Assembly: GCF_021347895.1 (NCBI RefSeq)
Contig: NC_067122.1
Coordinates: 39,366,082 to 39,430,081, forward strand
Direction of reading: 5' to 3'
Source of the DNA: Acanthochromis polyacanthus
Taxonomy: Eukaryota > Chordata > Actinopteri > Pomacentridae
DNA: 64,000 nt
Below the pieces are notes generated by a model. The model did not search any database. It was not told the DNA's origin and saw nothing but the letters and a program-made list of their open reading frames with translations. Positions 14,040 through 24,690 of this stretch are shown in pieces (within the stretch, counting starts at the first letter, position 1; the number at the start of each line of letters is the position of its first letter). A program made the translations under genes and the position numbers.

Positions 14040-14206
14040 GCTTTTTGTTGATGCAGTGTCCTCATTTGCCTGGAGAAAACCCATGCATGCACAGGGAGAA
14101 CATGCAAACTCCATGCAGAAAGATCCCAGGCCCAGGCCGATTTGAACCGGGGATCTTCTTGCCGCAAGGCGAAAGTGCTAACCACTACCCACTGTGCAGC
14201 CCCAGG
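14040..14206 (-). repeat. Fish repeat tail, same family as 28486-28990
   Basis: The phrase 'gagaacatgcaaactccatg' followed by 'gtgctaaccact' and 'tgtgcagcccc' is shared with the block at 28850-28990. It is the tail of an abundant fish interspersed repeat, probably a LINE 3' end or a SINE. The class is not decided here. Confidence 0.55.
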
Positions 14207-14447
14207 TGAAGATTTTCCTATCACAGAATTTAAAGTATTTCTATATTGTGATCAGATCCAGGCTCCAGTGTGGTTTTGGCAGCAAAATGTTAACTGATGT
14301 TAGTTATTAGATGGTAACTAAAGCAGTGTGGCAGTTCCAAATCCCTGCTGGAGATCCCGCTGACTCACCCTCTTAGCCCACTGCGTGCGTTTGCTGCAAT
14401 TCTCCCCGGGAATAGCCCAACACAGCAGCATGACACACAACATGCTG

Positions 14448-14448
<1 letters not shown>

Positions 14449-14522
<74 letters not shown>
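14449..14522. repeat. (CA)n microsatellite
   Basis: An uninterrupted run of about 37 CA units. Open frames crossing it on either strand are translations of the repeat and are not genes. Confidence 0.98.
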
Positions 14523-14525
<3 letters not shown>

Positions 14526-14723
14526 GCAACACCTGCCAGTGGGGATTTGTGTACATGGGGGAGATCTATTTATCTCTCGGTGTGTCTCTTTTTCGTCCAG
14601 GACGTGTGAGGCGACCAGCCGTTATTTCACTCTGACAAACACCTTGTGTGAGCTGCGGCTTTTAGAAAACAGTTACCAACACATGCATCGTCTCTTGAGC
14701 TTTTTTCTGGAGTGGGGTACATA

Positions 14724-15361
14724 TACTGACAGTCAATAGAAACTTTGAGGTAGAAATGTACGCAGAATTCTACTTGTAGGGGGCTTGTAATTATTCATTG
14801 TGGATTTACTGATGATCTAGTGCCCTGGTAGTTGAGATAATGATGAGTTGTCATTTTGTCATGATTCATTGCACATGGGTTGGTCACTTTGTAAAAGTGA
14901 ACCAAATACACACCAAGCAATACTCAGTGAGTATCTGCACAATTTGAGAATGGGTTTTGAAGGCCTATATAAAGGCCCAAAAAAGACCACCATTGTTAGT
15001 CCATTGAACAGCATCATGTCGCGTCTATCACATGAACAACGTCTCCGGGCACTGGGTATGGTGGAGGCCGGTTTGAGCTACAGTGAAGCCTGGTCCAAAG
15101 CATGCGCCGATGGATTGCTGCCTGCATCGAAGCAAATGGAGGCCATACTCGGTATTGACTGTTGTGACTTTGTGTTTGGCAGGTGCCATTTTCTTTCGTG
15201 AAATTCTTTATTTTGAAATCATTCTTGAAACTTTAGATTTTTGTTTCTGTATGCCAATATGCTAAACAAATGATTCATATGAAGATAAAACAGTTTCAGG
15301 CTTCAAAATAAAAATTATGTTGAAAAATATGGTCTCAAAGTTTTTAATGACTGTCAGTGTA
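14724..15361 (+). mobile_element. Internally deleted Tc1-like element
   Basis: The left end 'actgacagtcaatagaaact' and the right end, whose reverse complement reads 'acactgacagtcattaaaaa', are inverted copies bounded by TA. About 640 bp remain of what is normally a 1.2-1.6 kb element. The centre keeps the first part of the transposase gene, and the catalytic core is gone. Confidence 0.75.
15016..15201 (+). pseudogene. Tc1-like transposase N-terminus, truncated
   Basis: From the ATG at 15016 the frame reads MSRLSHEQRLRALGMVEAGL, a typical start of a Tc1-type paired-like helix-turn-helix domain (a DNA-binding helix followed by EAGLSYSE). After about 30 residues the family pattern is lost and the frame runs out at 15201 in unrelated residues. 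No DDE motif follows. I infer a deletion that joined the 5' coding part to the 3' end of the element. The open frame extends upstream to 14848, but nothing there looks like transposase, so 15016 is the likely original start. Confidence 0.6.
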
Positions 15362-18300
15362 CATGAGAAGATGGAGAGGGGGATGAGCATAACATGTGAC
15401 GCATGAAGAAGTTTAAAGGGTTTTACAGCCCATACAAAAGGCCGATCAAACAGCTTCAGTGACCTGTGTTAAATGTGTATGCATAATGTTTCCTTTCGCC
15501 AGGGATTATGGGACGTATTATAGATGATGAAAAGGCCAGTAAGATGCTTTTTTTTTTTTTGTTATGCACCTGATTGTATTTGCAGCTATATCTGTTGCAT
15601 ACATTTGCTGTTCCTTCAAGGCTCCTCAGAGAAATTCAACATTCTTTCATTTTTACCAGGTCTGCTCTGAATGCCCATGACTGTAATGGAAGCTCAGTGA
15701 GAGTAACATTACTGTAATACACAAAGAAGCAAAACTGCAATAATAAAAAAAAAGAAATATATACAAAGTGTATATTGCAGACCAAGAAGCTAAGCAGCCA
15801 CGTGGTGTGATGCTTCCTTTAAAGTTGCACTAACTCATATCGATGACATGATATGAATTTTAAAAAAATGTAACGTGAATGGAGTAACATGGAAAAGTCA
15901 TCTAAATCTACAATTCCATTAAGTTCAGCAGAGCTTTTAGGCATCATTCAGCTCGTTGTTTTCATTTTACAGGTTGCATGGTAAGTGTAACAGTCTCATT
16001 TTGTCATAAACTTCCTGCCTTACCAGTAAATAGTAACAGCTAACATTCAGCTACTTAGCATTTGGTTGTTAATGAGTCATATATTTCTTTGGACATCATA
16101 AACAGAGCAGAAAAAATGAAGCACTCCACTTACATTTTCTGTGAGTTCAGACACACACGAGTGAGAAGACATAGTGCACTTGTTAACTGGCTGTCTTTAT
16201 GTGACAAAAAACAGCAATGAACAAATGGGAAACAAACAAACCCGAACAATCAGAAAAAAAGTACTACAGCTTTAAGTCTGCTCGTTACTGTTTCTCTCAC
16301 ATCTATACACTTATCACTATCTATTGTTCACAAGTTCCAATTCTGTTGAACTTTGAGTCAAATGACAGTCAGCCTGCAAGTTGCTGCATGATATGACCAT
16401 AACTTAGTTGCTAAACCAGGCCTGCCCAAAAGTAAACCAAAAATAAATAGCTTTAATAAATAGTTTTTAGGAATTTGCATAATGCTGCCCTTATTTGATG
16501 CATCTTATTTAACATGCAAATTTATGTAATTTAGCTTGGAGCCAAATATCTGAGTAACACCAGTGGATTTAACATGGCGAAATTAACTAGAGAAATGAAG
16601 TTGGTCCTCTGGGCTGTTGGCTGTAAATACAGACGTGTCTTCAGTCAACCCACAGAGAAAAGTGAGTGTTAAATAACAATTTCATAGCACTTTGAATGCA
16701 GTATTCTGCAACTAGCTCGGTGATCATCACCAGCACTTCTTTTGATGCAAGTGCGTTTTAGGGAGGAATATGAGACGTTAAAATGCTACTACTGTCATGG
16801 TTAAAATTAAATATTCACTGTAAACACTTTTTGACATTTAATTTAAACCTTTTTGCACTGTGTCAGGGCTTTAAAACCTCCCTTTCACCATTTCTCCTCC
16901 CTGAATCCAAACCTCCTTTTCATGCGTGCAGTGTTGAAATCAATGCAGGATCACAGCTATCTGCTGAATTCACCTGTTCAGAAAAAGCTGCCAGTCCCAG
17001 ACTTTTGGAATATGTGACTAAATTCATGTCTAGACAGGATTAGCTTTACTGAAATATTAGGTGATATCATTTTCTCTTTTATAAATGCATCATTTTGATC
17101 CTGTGTAAATAAAATTACTTGCAGACTATATGTGACGTAAATCAATGCAAATTGCATTCTAATTCTGAGCTTCACTGTTGTTTTCTAACAGAAGCATGAC
17201 TGCCAATGCAACATACACAACTCAAGTAATCAAAATTTACAATCAAGAAGTCGTGCATAAAAATCCACTGAGATGAGTAATAATTTTGCCTCAGAGCATT
17301 CATTATACAACTGCATGTAATCATAAGTGTGTGCTCGACTGCAAAGCACTTCTAAAACTCAAAGACGAATGTGAACCAGGACAGAGCCGTCTGCTCCTCT
17401 GACAGCTCCACTTATTGTAAATGTTAGTTACCAGTGCAGCAGGAGGAGCAGAGACGCCTGCAGGCTCAGCAAAGTGGTAGAAAAGACTTGCTCTGTCACG
17501 GGGCTGAGGCTCGACTCTCTGGAGGCAGACAGGAGAGGGGAGGGTGAGTCCAAACTAAACACTGTCTGAAGCCCTAATCACATGGGACTGGTATCTTATG
17601 TGGACTTCATGTCACTGAAAAAATACCAGTCAGCCTCTCTGTTTCATGGCACAATAACAATGGATCAGGATATGCATTCTGTGTGTCTTTTTAAGTGAAG
17701 TAATTATAATTTATCATCTGGAAATCTCCATGCTGAAGCTTGCATATAAATGTAATACAATACATTCTGCTTTCATTTCTGACTTTCAGAAGAAAGTATG
17801 GAATGCCCTTTGCTTCTCTGCACCTAAAGCTGCAACACAGAAAGCTTCAGGTATCCCTGTACCATTCAGTAAGGGAGTCCTACCACTGCAGCTGCAATTT
17901 TAAATGCTTGCACTCTGTATTCTAGCTTTAATAAAAGCATTACAAACATGTACAATTATCCAATCTGTCCAGCATTTAGTGGTCTATTCTATGGTCATGG
18001 TTTAAAAAAAAATACACACTATTTAGGTTTTATGCGTTTTTGCAAAGTTACTACACAGGAGAACTTTCTTTAGTCATATTTGCTTTGAGCTTTTATGTGA
18101 TGGTAGTTTATCTGCTGTAATCATGACTTAACAAAAGTGAATATTATAGAAACTTTCATAATGATGAGAAAGAAAGGAGTGATTGGGAACAGACAATAGT
18201 GTAGGGTTTACTGGGGGGCAGAAAGACTTCTCTGTAGAAAGTAAAAATGTCTCCAGTGGAACTCAGCCAGCCCCTACTTGGTGCTTTGTGCACTGTGCTG

Positions 18301-19020
18301 ATCTGGTTGTATGATTATGAACCTACTGACTCACTGCTCAGTGCCATAACCTAATCGACAACAGCAAGACCAGTTTTAATTTCCAAAGGAAGTAACTTAT
18401 TGGAGAGATAGCTGAAAGACACAACAAGCCACAACAGCACCATGGCCTCCCTGCAGGTAGAAAAACAAAAGAAAGGCTCCAGCCTTTCTCACAATCAAAG
18501 TCTGGCCCGAAAACCAATGTTTGGTCAAGAATACTAGTTAATCTCAGGGGTTTAGAAATCCATTCTGAAACCTCCTAAACTTCCTGCACACTCACTGGTG
18601 GCATCCTGATAATATCAAACATGTTTGAGTTAAAATCTGGATAGCAATCAGAGAAGCACCCAGAGCAGCGAACACTGTTATGAAGCAACACTAAACATTC
18701 TGGCCCTTCAGCATAACGCTACTAGATATTAAAACTGATTAAAATCTCACTTCTAGTTTTGCTAAAGATTAGATAAGCCATGTTTGCCAAACCTTCCCAA
18801 CAGTTTTCCCATTCAGACTTGTTTAGCCCTCTGCTTTTGTGCTATTGTTTGTCTTCTGGCTGCAAAGTATTATTAATGTTACAGCAAGTTGTGTCACAAC
18901 ACTGTCCTTTTTCTTTTTTTTTCAGTTTTTTTGATTCCCCTAATTTACACCAGTCTGACACTACTTAGAACTTTGTCTACTGTATTATCATTACATGTAA
19001 GAGTAGTCCTATAATAAAAC
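15362..19020. other. No gene recognised
   Basis: AT-rich with short chance frames. The segment 17390-17560 is more GC-rich ('gcaggaggagcagagacgcc') and could be a non-coding conserved block or an untranslated exon, but nothing in it is diagnostic. Confidence 0.4.
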
Positions 19021-19082
<62 letters not shown>

Positions 19083-19083
19083 G
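19021..19083. repeat. (ATCT)n microsatellite
   Basis: About fifteen perfect tandem ATCT units. Confidence 0.97.
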
Positions 19084-20534
19084 TAGTACACATATCTAGG
19101 ATGTGTCTTCTGGCCATGCTGAACCAACAATAAAACATCTTTCCTGTTTTCTAACACTCAGCTGAAGACATTGTTTTTAATTATTGTTGTTAAAATGACA
19201 GATAGATGTAATTGGTAGGATTCTCCTTAATGCTTGCTATTTGTCTAAATCATACTTGCATCAGTTTTGTCTGTTGCTTGCCCACAGGGATTATTACATC
19301 GCCATCTAATCTGATCTCTCTGTCGGTCTCATGCCGCTGCGCCTGTCTTTCCCTCCATACCTGCTGTCTTTAGTTCTTTTTCAGTAACACAGAAGAAATT
19401 GTACTGTTCCTCCAGTATCATTATCCCTACAGTCTAATTGTGATCATACTCTCAGGTGCACTCGTACGTACATATTACATCCCATATCATCGCCCTTAAT
19501 TTCAATACATACATCAACAACTTCCTGTGACTTCAAGAGCTGAAGCAGTCTGCAGGAAACTCATTACTGAATGTACAGCAAATAGAAACCATGTGGAAAA
19601 CATTTTGTTATCATTGGTATCATTTTTACTTGATTAAATTCAGTTATGTGCATATATTTGTCTTGTGCAGAAGCATCTCATGTCTACTGGTTTTTGGAGC
19701 ATTTGTTAATGCACTAGAATAATAAACAAGGGTCATTTTAAAAGTAAGGTCTTAAGATATTCCCATGTGGGAGTGTATCTGCATTGGTGGTTATTGTCAG
19801 CTGTGTGCACACGTAGATATAAATAAATTTGACTTTATTATGCTCCTGACAGGCTGTGATTACATGTTTTTGTCCCCTTTGTTGTCTGTGACGGTGGATG
19901 TCCTCGTTTCCACTGCCGAGGATGATGGGAAAATAAAAAGGTCTGTAAATACTTCCTCCTGTTATCTCTCATCGGCTCGCCTCACCTCCCTCCACCTGCC
20001 AGCCTCCTACGAGTGCACCCTCCCACTCCGAGTCATGTGGTACCCTTGTCATTTACAGCCAGAATGATATAGAGATCTATTTAACACTTGCTCCCTTTGT
20101 GTCTTTGGTGTTTGTTTCTGACTTCAGCAGCAGTCAGCATTTGTCACAGATGTGTGATTGTTCATATTGAACTTAGGCCTTTATGAAATGAACTAATCTC
20201 CACTCAGAGTTGGAGGTAAACTCAGGTCAGTTTCCCACAGTGTGCTCGCTTTCGTTCATTTTGTGAATTCACTCAGGAAATTGCTGTACTCATTGCTAAG
20301 ACACAGCGAACGTCCGTCAGCACGTTTTAAATACAGGCAGGCATAATACATTTTCCTGCTTTCCTTCAAAGTGACTGACAATGGCAATGGAACAATGGAT
20401 ATTCCTTGAAGCTTCATAAAAGATGGTGAATATTGATAGCAATAAAGACAACAGCTATTGAGCTTGCACATCAACTGATCCATCTCCCAGACAACTGAAC
20501 AAAATCCACATGCTAATGAAGATGGTGTGATATG
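19084..20534. other. No gene recognised
   Basis: I see no element ends, tRNA or coding signs here. The 100-codon frame at 19765-20067 has no recognisable motif. Confidence 0.4.
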
Positions 20535-22056
20535 CAGTGTTGGGCAAGCTACTTGGAAACTGTAATGAGCTAAGCTACCAGCTACTCTGTGTTAAATCAA
20601 GCTTCACTACACTGAAGCTATGACCCACAGAAATGTAGCAAGCTAAGCTACAGCAATATGGCCAAAGTAGCTTAATACATTCAAGTTACTTTTTTTTCTT
20701 ACCAAAAAATTTCAGGGACTAATGAAGTCAGTCAAACGGAGACAAGAAAATGCTGACTTGTTTATTATTAAACCATCATTTTTGTTCTCAGTGCTCCAAA
20801 CTTAGTAAATTGATACACTGAGGAATATGTGGAGCTATATTTAAAATGAATCAACCTTTTTACATTAGAAATCATTGTTTTGATTTTCTTTTTAGTTTGT
20901 ATTGCAGACATAATGTATCTGATAATTAAGTTGCAGTAGCTTATATTAACACACCACTTACATTGGAGGGTATAATAGGTTACATTTGATATCATTTCCA
21001 TATAAAGTAAGCAATATTATAGTAAGACAATATTATACATAATTTGGGTATTAAATCAAGTTTTATTTCTTAAGTCTAATATCTATGTAAAATCATTCAA
21101 TGCTTTCCCAAAGTGCTGTATCCACTACTACTTAACTCAATTTTGGTCTTGAGTGTAATATTAAGATATTTAATCATTTATGCCATCACTTCTGTTACCC
21201 TTTCTGTTATTTTTTCAGCCATTTGCTCATTAGTGTTAACAGTAATACTGAAGAAGACAGATTTTGGTTTTACTGTTACCTCGTTTTCTCCCATACCTCT
21301 TCCCTCCAATATGTATCAGTTTATTTAATCCCCCAATTTATACATATTCACACACTGCCACCACAACCTTACGCTTAATTTAATTAATTTACTGCCACGC
21401 GAATTTCAGATGTTGAAAAGTTGCTCGTTTGTGTGTGCATCTTATACTGCGGTTGACATGTGGTGGTTAGCTAATTGCTGCTGGTTGTGCATATTCGGTA
21501 GTCACCTGTATATGGGTTCTCAGATTTGTATTTGACGTCTTTGAAGTTGACAGAAAGTTCGCCTTGGGCTGGCACAGTAGGTATCTGAAAACAACTTTTC
21601 TCCGTTTTTTCACAAAAACTCATATAATTATTTAGGTAGGGCCACGGTGACTCTAACTCCTTCTCTGCCATCTCTCAGTGAACTGAAGCGAGCGTCTGTG
21701 TGTGTGCGGATCCAGTGAGTCGCAGGAAGGGATTGTTGAATGACGACATCAACAGTTCCTCCGCTTCTATTGGTCGACACAGACATGTCGGCGTTTGGAG
21801 AGGATGCCACTGTCTGATCCTTAAAAGTGTGAGATGAGACTGCAGCAGAGCAGAAAGCTCCGCTTCAAGTAGTTCAGCATTCATCATTTTAAAATGTAGC
21901 TTTTTGCGTTCGCTACCGCGCTACATGACCAAAAGATTAGCTCAGCTGTTGAAACGTTTTTTGATTTTGTAAACAACGACGCTACCACATCGTTACAGAA
22001 AAATGTAGTTAAACTACTAACGACGCTACTTGTAGTGACGTTACTGCCCAACACTG
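20535..22056. mobile_element. Non-autonomous hAT element with 8-bp duplication
   Basis: The element begins CAGTGTTGGGCA and ends with the exact reverse complement. The 8 bases GTGATATG lie immediately outside both ends (20527-20534 and 22057-22064). An 8-bp duplication and CAGTG-type tips are the marks of the hAT superfamily. Inside the tips are sub-terminal repeats on 'gctaagctac' and 'gctaccgcgctac'. The 1522-bp interior has only short frames (up to about 80 codons) and no hAT dimerisation or RNase H-like motif that I can see, so it cannot move by itself. Confidence 0.88.
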
Positions 22057-22497
22057 GTGATATGTTTGAAGAGCCCAAAAAAGCTGCGAAGTGAGAAAGG
22101 AGTAGGGTTTGTCCCTTTGGCAACAGTACAACTGAAGAAAATATTTAAATGGTTGTGTGTGTCAACTTTTTTCTGTTACATTAACTATTAAGGCATCATC
22201 GAAATAGATTGAGTGAATATAGAGGTCGTCATTGAAGGTGATTCTCCATCACTTCTTGTTTAAGCAGCCTTTGTAGAACTTAAAGGTATGTTTCTAGGTA
22301 GAACCAAAAATGTCAGATCAAAACTCCTGAAACTAAATTCCAGATTTCCACTGGTCTAAGGCATATCCAGACTTTTGACTGTGCTTGTATTTGGATCTTC
22401 TTTCCCATTCTACACCCAGTGGTGGTATGTCCGTGTACCATCACATGCTATGCAACTTTGGGACCAAAGATTTTCAGGCTCCACTCCCCCTTCTGTA

Positions 22498-22579
22498 GGT
22501 AGTGTGGCTGAGCAATCTAAGGTGCTGGATTAAGGCTCCAGTCTCTGAGGAGGTGTGGGTTCAAATCCCACCACTGCCA
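22498..22579 (+). tRNA. tRNA-Leu(AAG)-like copy 1
   Basis: The 82 bases fold as a type II (long variable arm) tRNA. The acceptor arm is perfect (GGTAGTG with CACTGCC). The anticodon stem CTGGA/TCCAG is perfect and carries the loop TTAAGGC with anticodon AAG at 22532-22534. The T-arm holds an intact B-box (GGTTCAAATCC), and TTTT follows within a few bases of the end. The A-box is damaged: the usual GG of the D-loop reads 'gagcaatc'. It may be a weak gene or a pseudogene. Confidence 0.6.
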
Positions 22580-22837
22580 TCTTTTACTCTAAGTACTTGC
22601 AATACCTCTCCATAATGGTCAGATTACAGTAGGATGTACTTGTCGTGTTGAGTTCTTAGAAAAGTAGCTATTAATTGAGATATGGTCTGTTCATCCAGTA
22701 GTCGAGAATGAAAAAAAAAAACCAAAAAACAAAGGTCTCTTGATACACTTTAATTGAAATAAAACTTTTAAAGGACTGCTTGTACGTAGAGAGGAATAAG
22801 AAGAATGAGCACAATAGGGGAAGGACACCTTCATCTG

Positions 22838-22889
22838 GGTAGTGTGGCTGAGTGGTCTAAGGTTCTATGTTAAAGCTCTAGTCTCTAAG
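22838..22889 (+). pseudogene. tRNA-Leu-like copy 2, 5' part, split by an insertion
   Basis: The A-box region (TGGCTGAGTGGTC) is intact, but the anticodon loop reads TTAAAGC instead of TTAAGGC. The copy stops after 'gtctctaag', which is repeated on the far side of the 554-bp insertion, where the tRNA continues at 23444. The spacing from copy 1 (340 bp) equals that between copies 5 and 6. Confidence 0.8.
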
Positions 22890-23443
22890 TAACCTGGCAA
22901 TAGCCAGATTAATAATTGTGTAGTACTTGATAGTACTCCACAATATCAATCTGGGACCGCTCCATGTAAATTCGTTCGGAGGAAAGAGGCACGGATTGGA
23001 CAATGCAACAGTATGTCCCGCCTCTGACAGGTTTGTTTTTAGCCAATCGCGGGATCTTCACAACGAGTGGAGCCAATTGGTAGATTAAACTCTTACCAAA
23101 ACCTGTAGGTAAAAAAGCACAAACATCTTTACCATCCAGAAATGCGCAAAGTGCCTCTCGTTGTTCTTCCTTCAAAGAAGCGATAGGAGATTCAGCTAAA
23201 ACTGACTTAATAGCAGCATCTACACGATCGTTGTCCTCCGTTGCCATGTTTGTTTTGATCTACTGGCGCTTGGTGTCGTCTTCACACCCGGATATCCCGC
23301 CCCACACACGAATACTGCTGCGTGATTGGCCCGTGCCAACTTGGCTCTGTACGAACAGTGAATGCGGGAGCGGAGCAAGATGGTTTCTTGAGAGATTTGT
23401 GAACTCACAAATATCGCGAGAAATCAACTTGCTGGCAAGGTTA
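22890..23443 (-). mobile_element. 554-bp element carrying a RecQ-like helicase start
   Basis: The insert begins TAACCTGGCA, and its end, read on the other strand, begins TAACCTTGCCA. It is flanked by the exact 9-bp direct repeat GTCTCTAAG (11 bp if the adjacent 'ta' is counted), which lies within a tRNA-like sequence on both sides. Direct repeats of 9-11 bp are typical of Mutator-like elements; other superfamilies are possible. The interior is more GC-rich than the flanks and holds the 5' part of a helicase gene with its upstream sequence, so this is either gene capture or a deletion derivative of a larger helicase-coding element. Confidence 0.75.
22909..23247 (-). pseudogene. RecQ-like superfamily 2 helicase, N-terminal fragment
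   Basis: The 112-codon frame starts at 23247 with MATEDND. At residues 25-33 it has LKEEQREAL, matching the motif 0 (Q-like) region of RecQ helicases. At residues 47-53 it has PTGFGKS, the Walker A ATP-binding loop. YQLAPLV follows at 56-62, the usual helix after Walker A. Beyond about residue 66 the family pattern stops and the DEVH box, motifs III-VI, RQC and HRDC are absent, so it cannot be a working helicase. The point of divergence could be an old exon end. The whole frame lies inside a transposon-like insert, so this is unlikely to be a host RecQ gene. RecQ-like fragments of this kind are known in fish and invertebrate repeats, which I recall rather than tested. Confidence 0.7.
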
Positions 23444-23485
23444 GTCTCTAAGGAGGTCTGGGTTCAAATCCCACCACTCCTGTCT
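23444..23485 (+). pseudogene. tRNA-Leu-like copy 2, 3' part
   Basis: Starts with the repeated 'gtctctaag', then the variable arm and a T-arm with intact B-box (GGTTCAAATCC). The acceptor strand is changed to 'cactcctgtc'. Joined to 22838-22889 it would make one full-length copy. Confidence 0.75.
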
Positions 23486-24008
23486 TTATCTTCATGCAGT
23501 TGCAAGAGAGTTATATTAGCTACCTGGGAAATATTTTCAAAAAGATGCTCTTGTTAAATGGCCTAACTGTGCTTTCAGAATTGAAGCAGTCATGTTCTCT
23601 TGACAAACTGCAATGCATTGTTTCCCAACAGACTGACAAAACCAGAAATCTTTTTTGTTTATAGGGTGCAGATATTCAGGATACTTACAGAGAAGTATTT
23701 CAGTTGAGAGGCTGCAGGTGAACACCCAGGTAATTATTACTACAAGCAGGGTGGTTCAGGGGAGGACTGCTAGGTCTGTAATCCATAGGTTGATGAACCA
23801 TATCCTTTTAACAGGAAATGTTGTCAATCATCAGGGTTCTATTCTGTCTCCATCCATATGCAAAATTCTTAGAACACATCTTAATTAAGACATTCATGAC
23901 AATATGTAACTTTTTGTTTTTGTAACAGTACAGAACATGTAACAAGGGATTGATAATACGTTTTAATTCAAATTAAACTTTAAATAGATTGCATGGCAAG
24001 TTCATCTG

Positions 24009-24090
24009 GGTTGTATGGATGAGTGGTCTAAGGTGCTGGATTTAGGCTTCAGTCTCTAAGGAGGTGTGGGTTCAAATCCCACCACTGCCA
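24009..24090 (+). pseudogene. tRNA-Leu-like copy 3, anticodon changed to TAG
   Basis: The variable and T arms are kept (B-box intact). The anticodon loop reads TTTAGGC, giving anticodon TAG, which is also a Leu anticodon. The acceptor 5' strand has changed (GGTTGTA against CACTGCC, with mismatches), and the A-box reads TGGATGAGTGGTC. I judge it a pseudogene. Confidence 0.6.
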
Positions 24091-24633
24091 TCTTTACTTC
24101 TAGGTATAGATCCTGGACAGATTCAAATCTAGATCATGAAACTGGGAAACATGCCTTAAAAGAACAGTTCCTTAAATAACGTAACTGTGCTGCCAGAATC
24201 TAAGCATTTATTTCTTGACAAATTCCAGTGCATTGGCTCCCAGCAGACTGACCAAGGTAGATATTTTACCATTATGGTCCTCAGTTTTGGAGGTCCTCTT
24301 GTCCGAATACAGACTGTTAAAAAGTCTTTACAGAAGAGTAAATCATTTGCAATCACAGGCTTTGTGTGAACACCAAAGTAATTGTCACCATGTGCAGGGT
24401 GGTCCAGAGGAGGCCTGCTCGATCCATAATCCGCAGTTTGATGAATCATTTGTTGTCAGCTGTAAGTATTCCATTCAATCTCCATCAGAGATGGAAGCAG
24501 TGGAGAACATATAATAAAGGGGCTGATTCACTTTAATGTTAATGTTTAATGATAGTAAAATAAAAGAGGATCTGGAAGAAAAGAATAAATGACAAATCTG
24601 CGAGGACAATGGGAAAAGGACGACCTTCAGTGA

Positions 24634-24690
24634 GGTAGTGTAGCCAAGTGGTCTAAGGTACTGGATGAAGACTACAGTTTCCCAGAAGAC
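24634..24690 (+). pseudogene. tRNA-Leu-like copy 4, 5' half only
   Basis: The first part GGTAGTGTAGCCAAGTGGTC keeps the D-arm pattern. The anticodon region is altered ('ggatgaagac') and the T-arm is missing after about 24690. Confidence 0.6.

Noticed and set aside
14318..14609. Three overlapping frames of 63-74 codons with long Cys-Val or His-Thr runs
   Set aside because: They are translations of the (CA)n microsatellite on both strands.
22909..23247. A host RecQ helicase gene
   Set aside because: Only motif 0 and Walker A are present, and the frame lies within a 554-bp insert with inverted tips and a 9-bp direct repeat.
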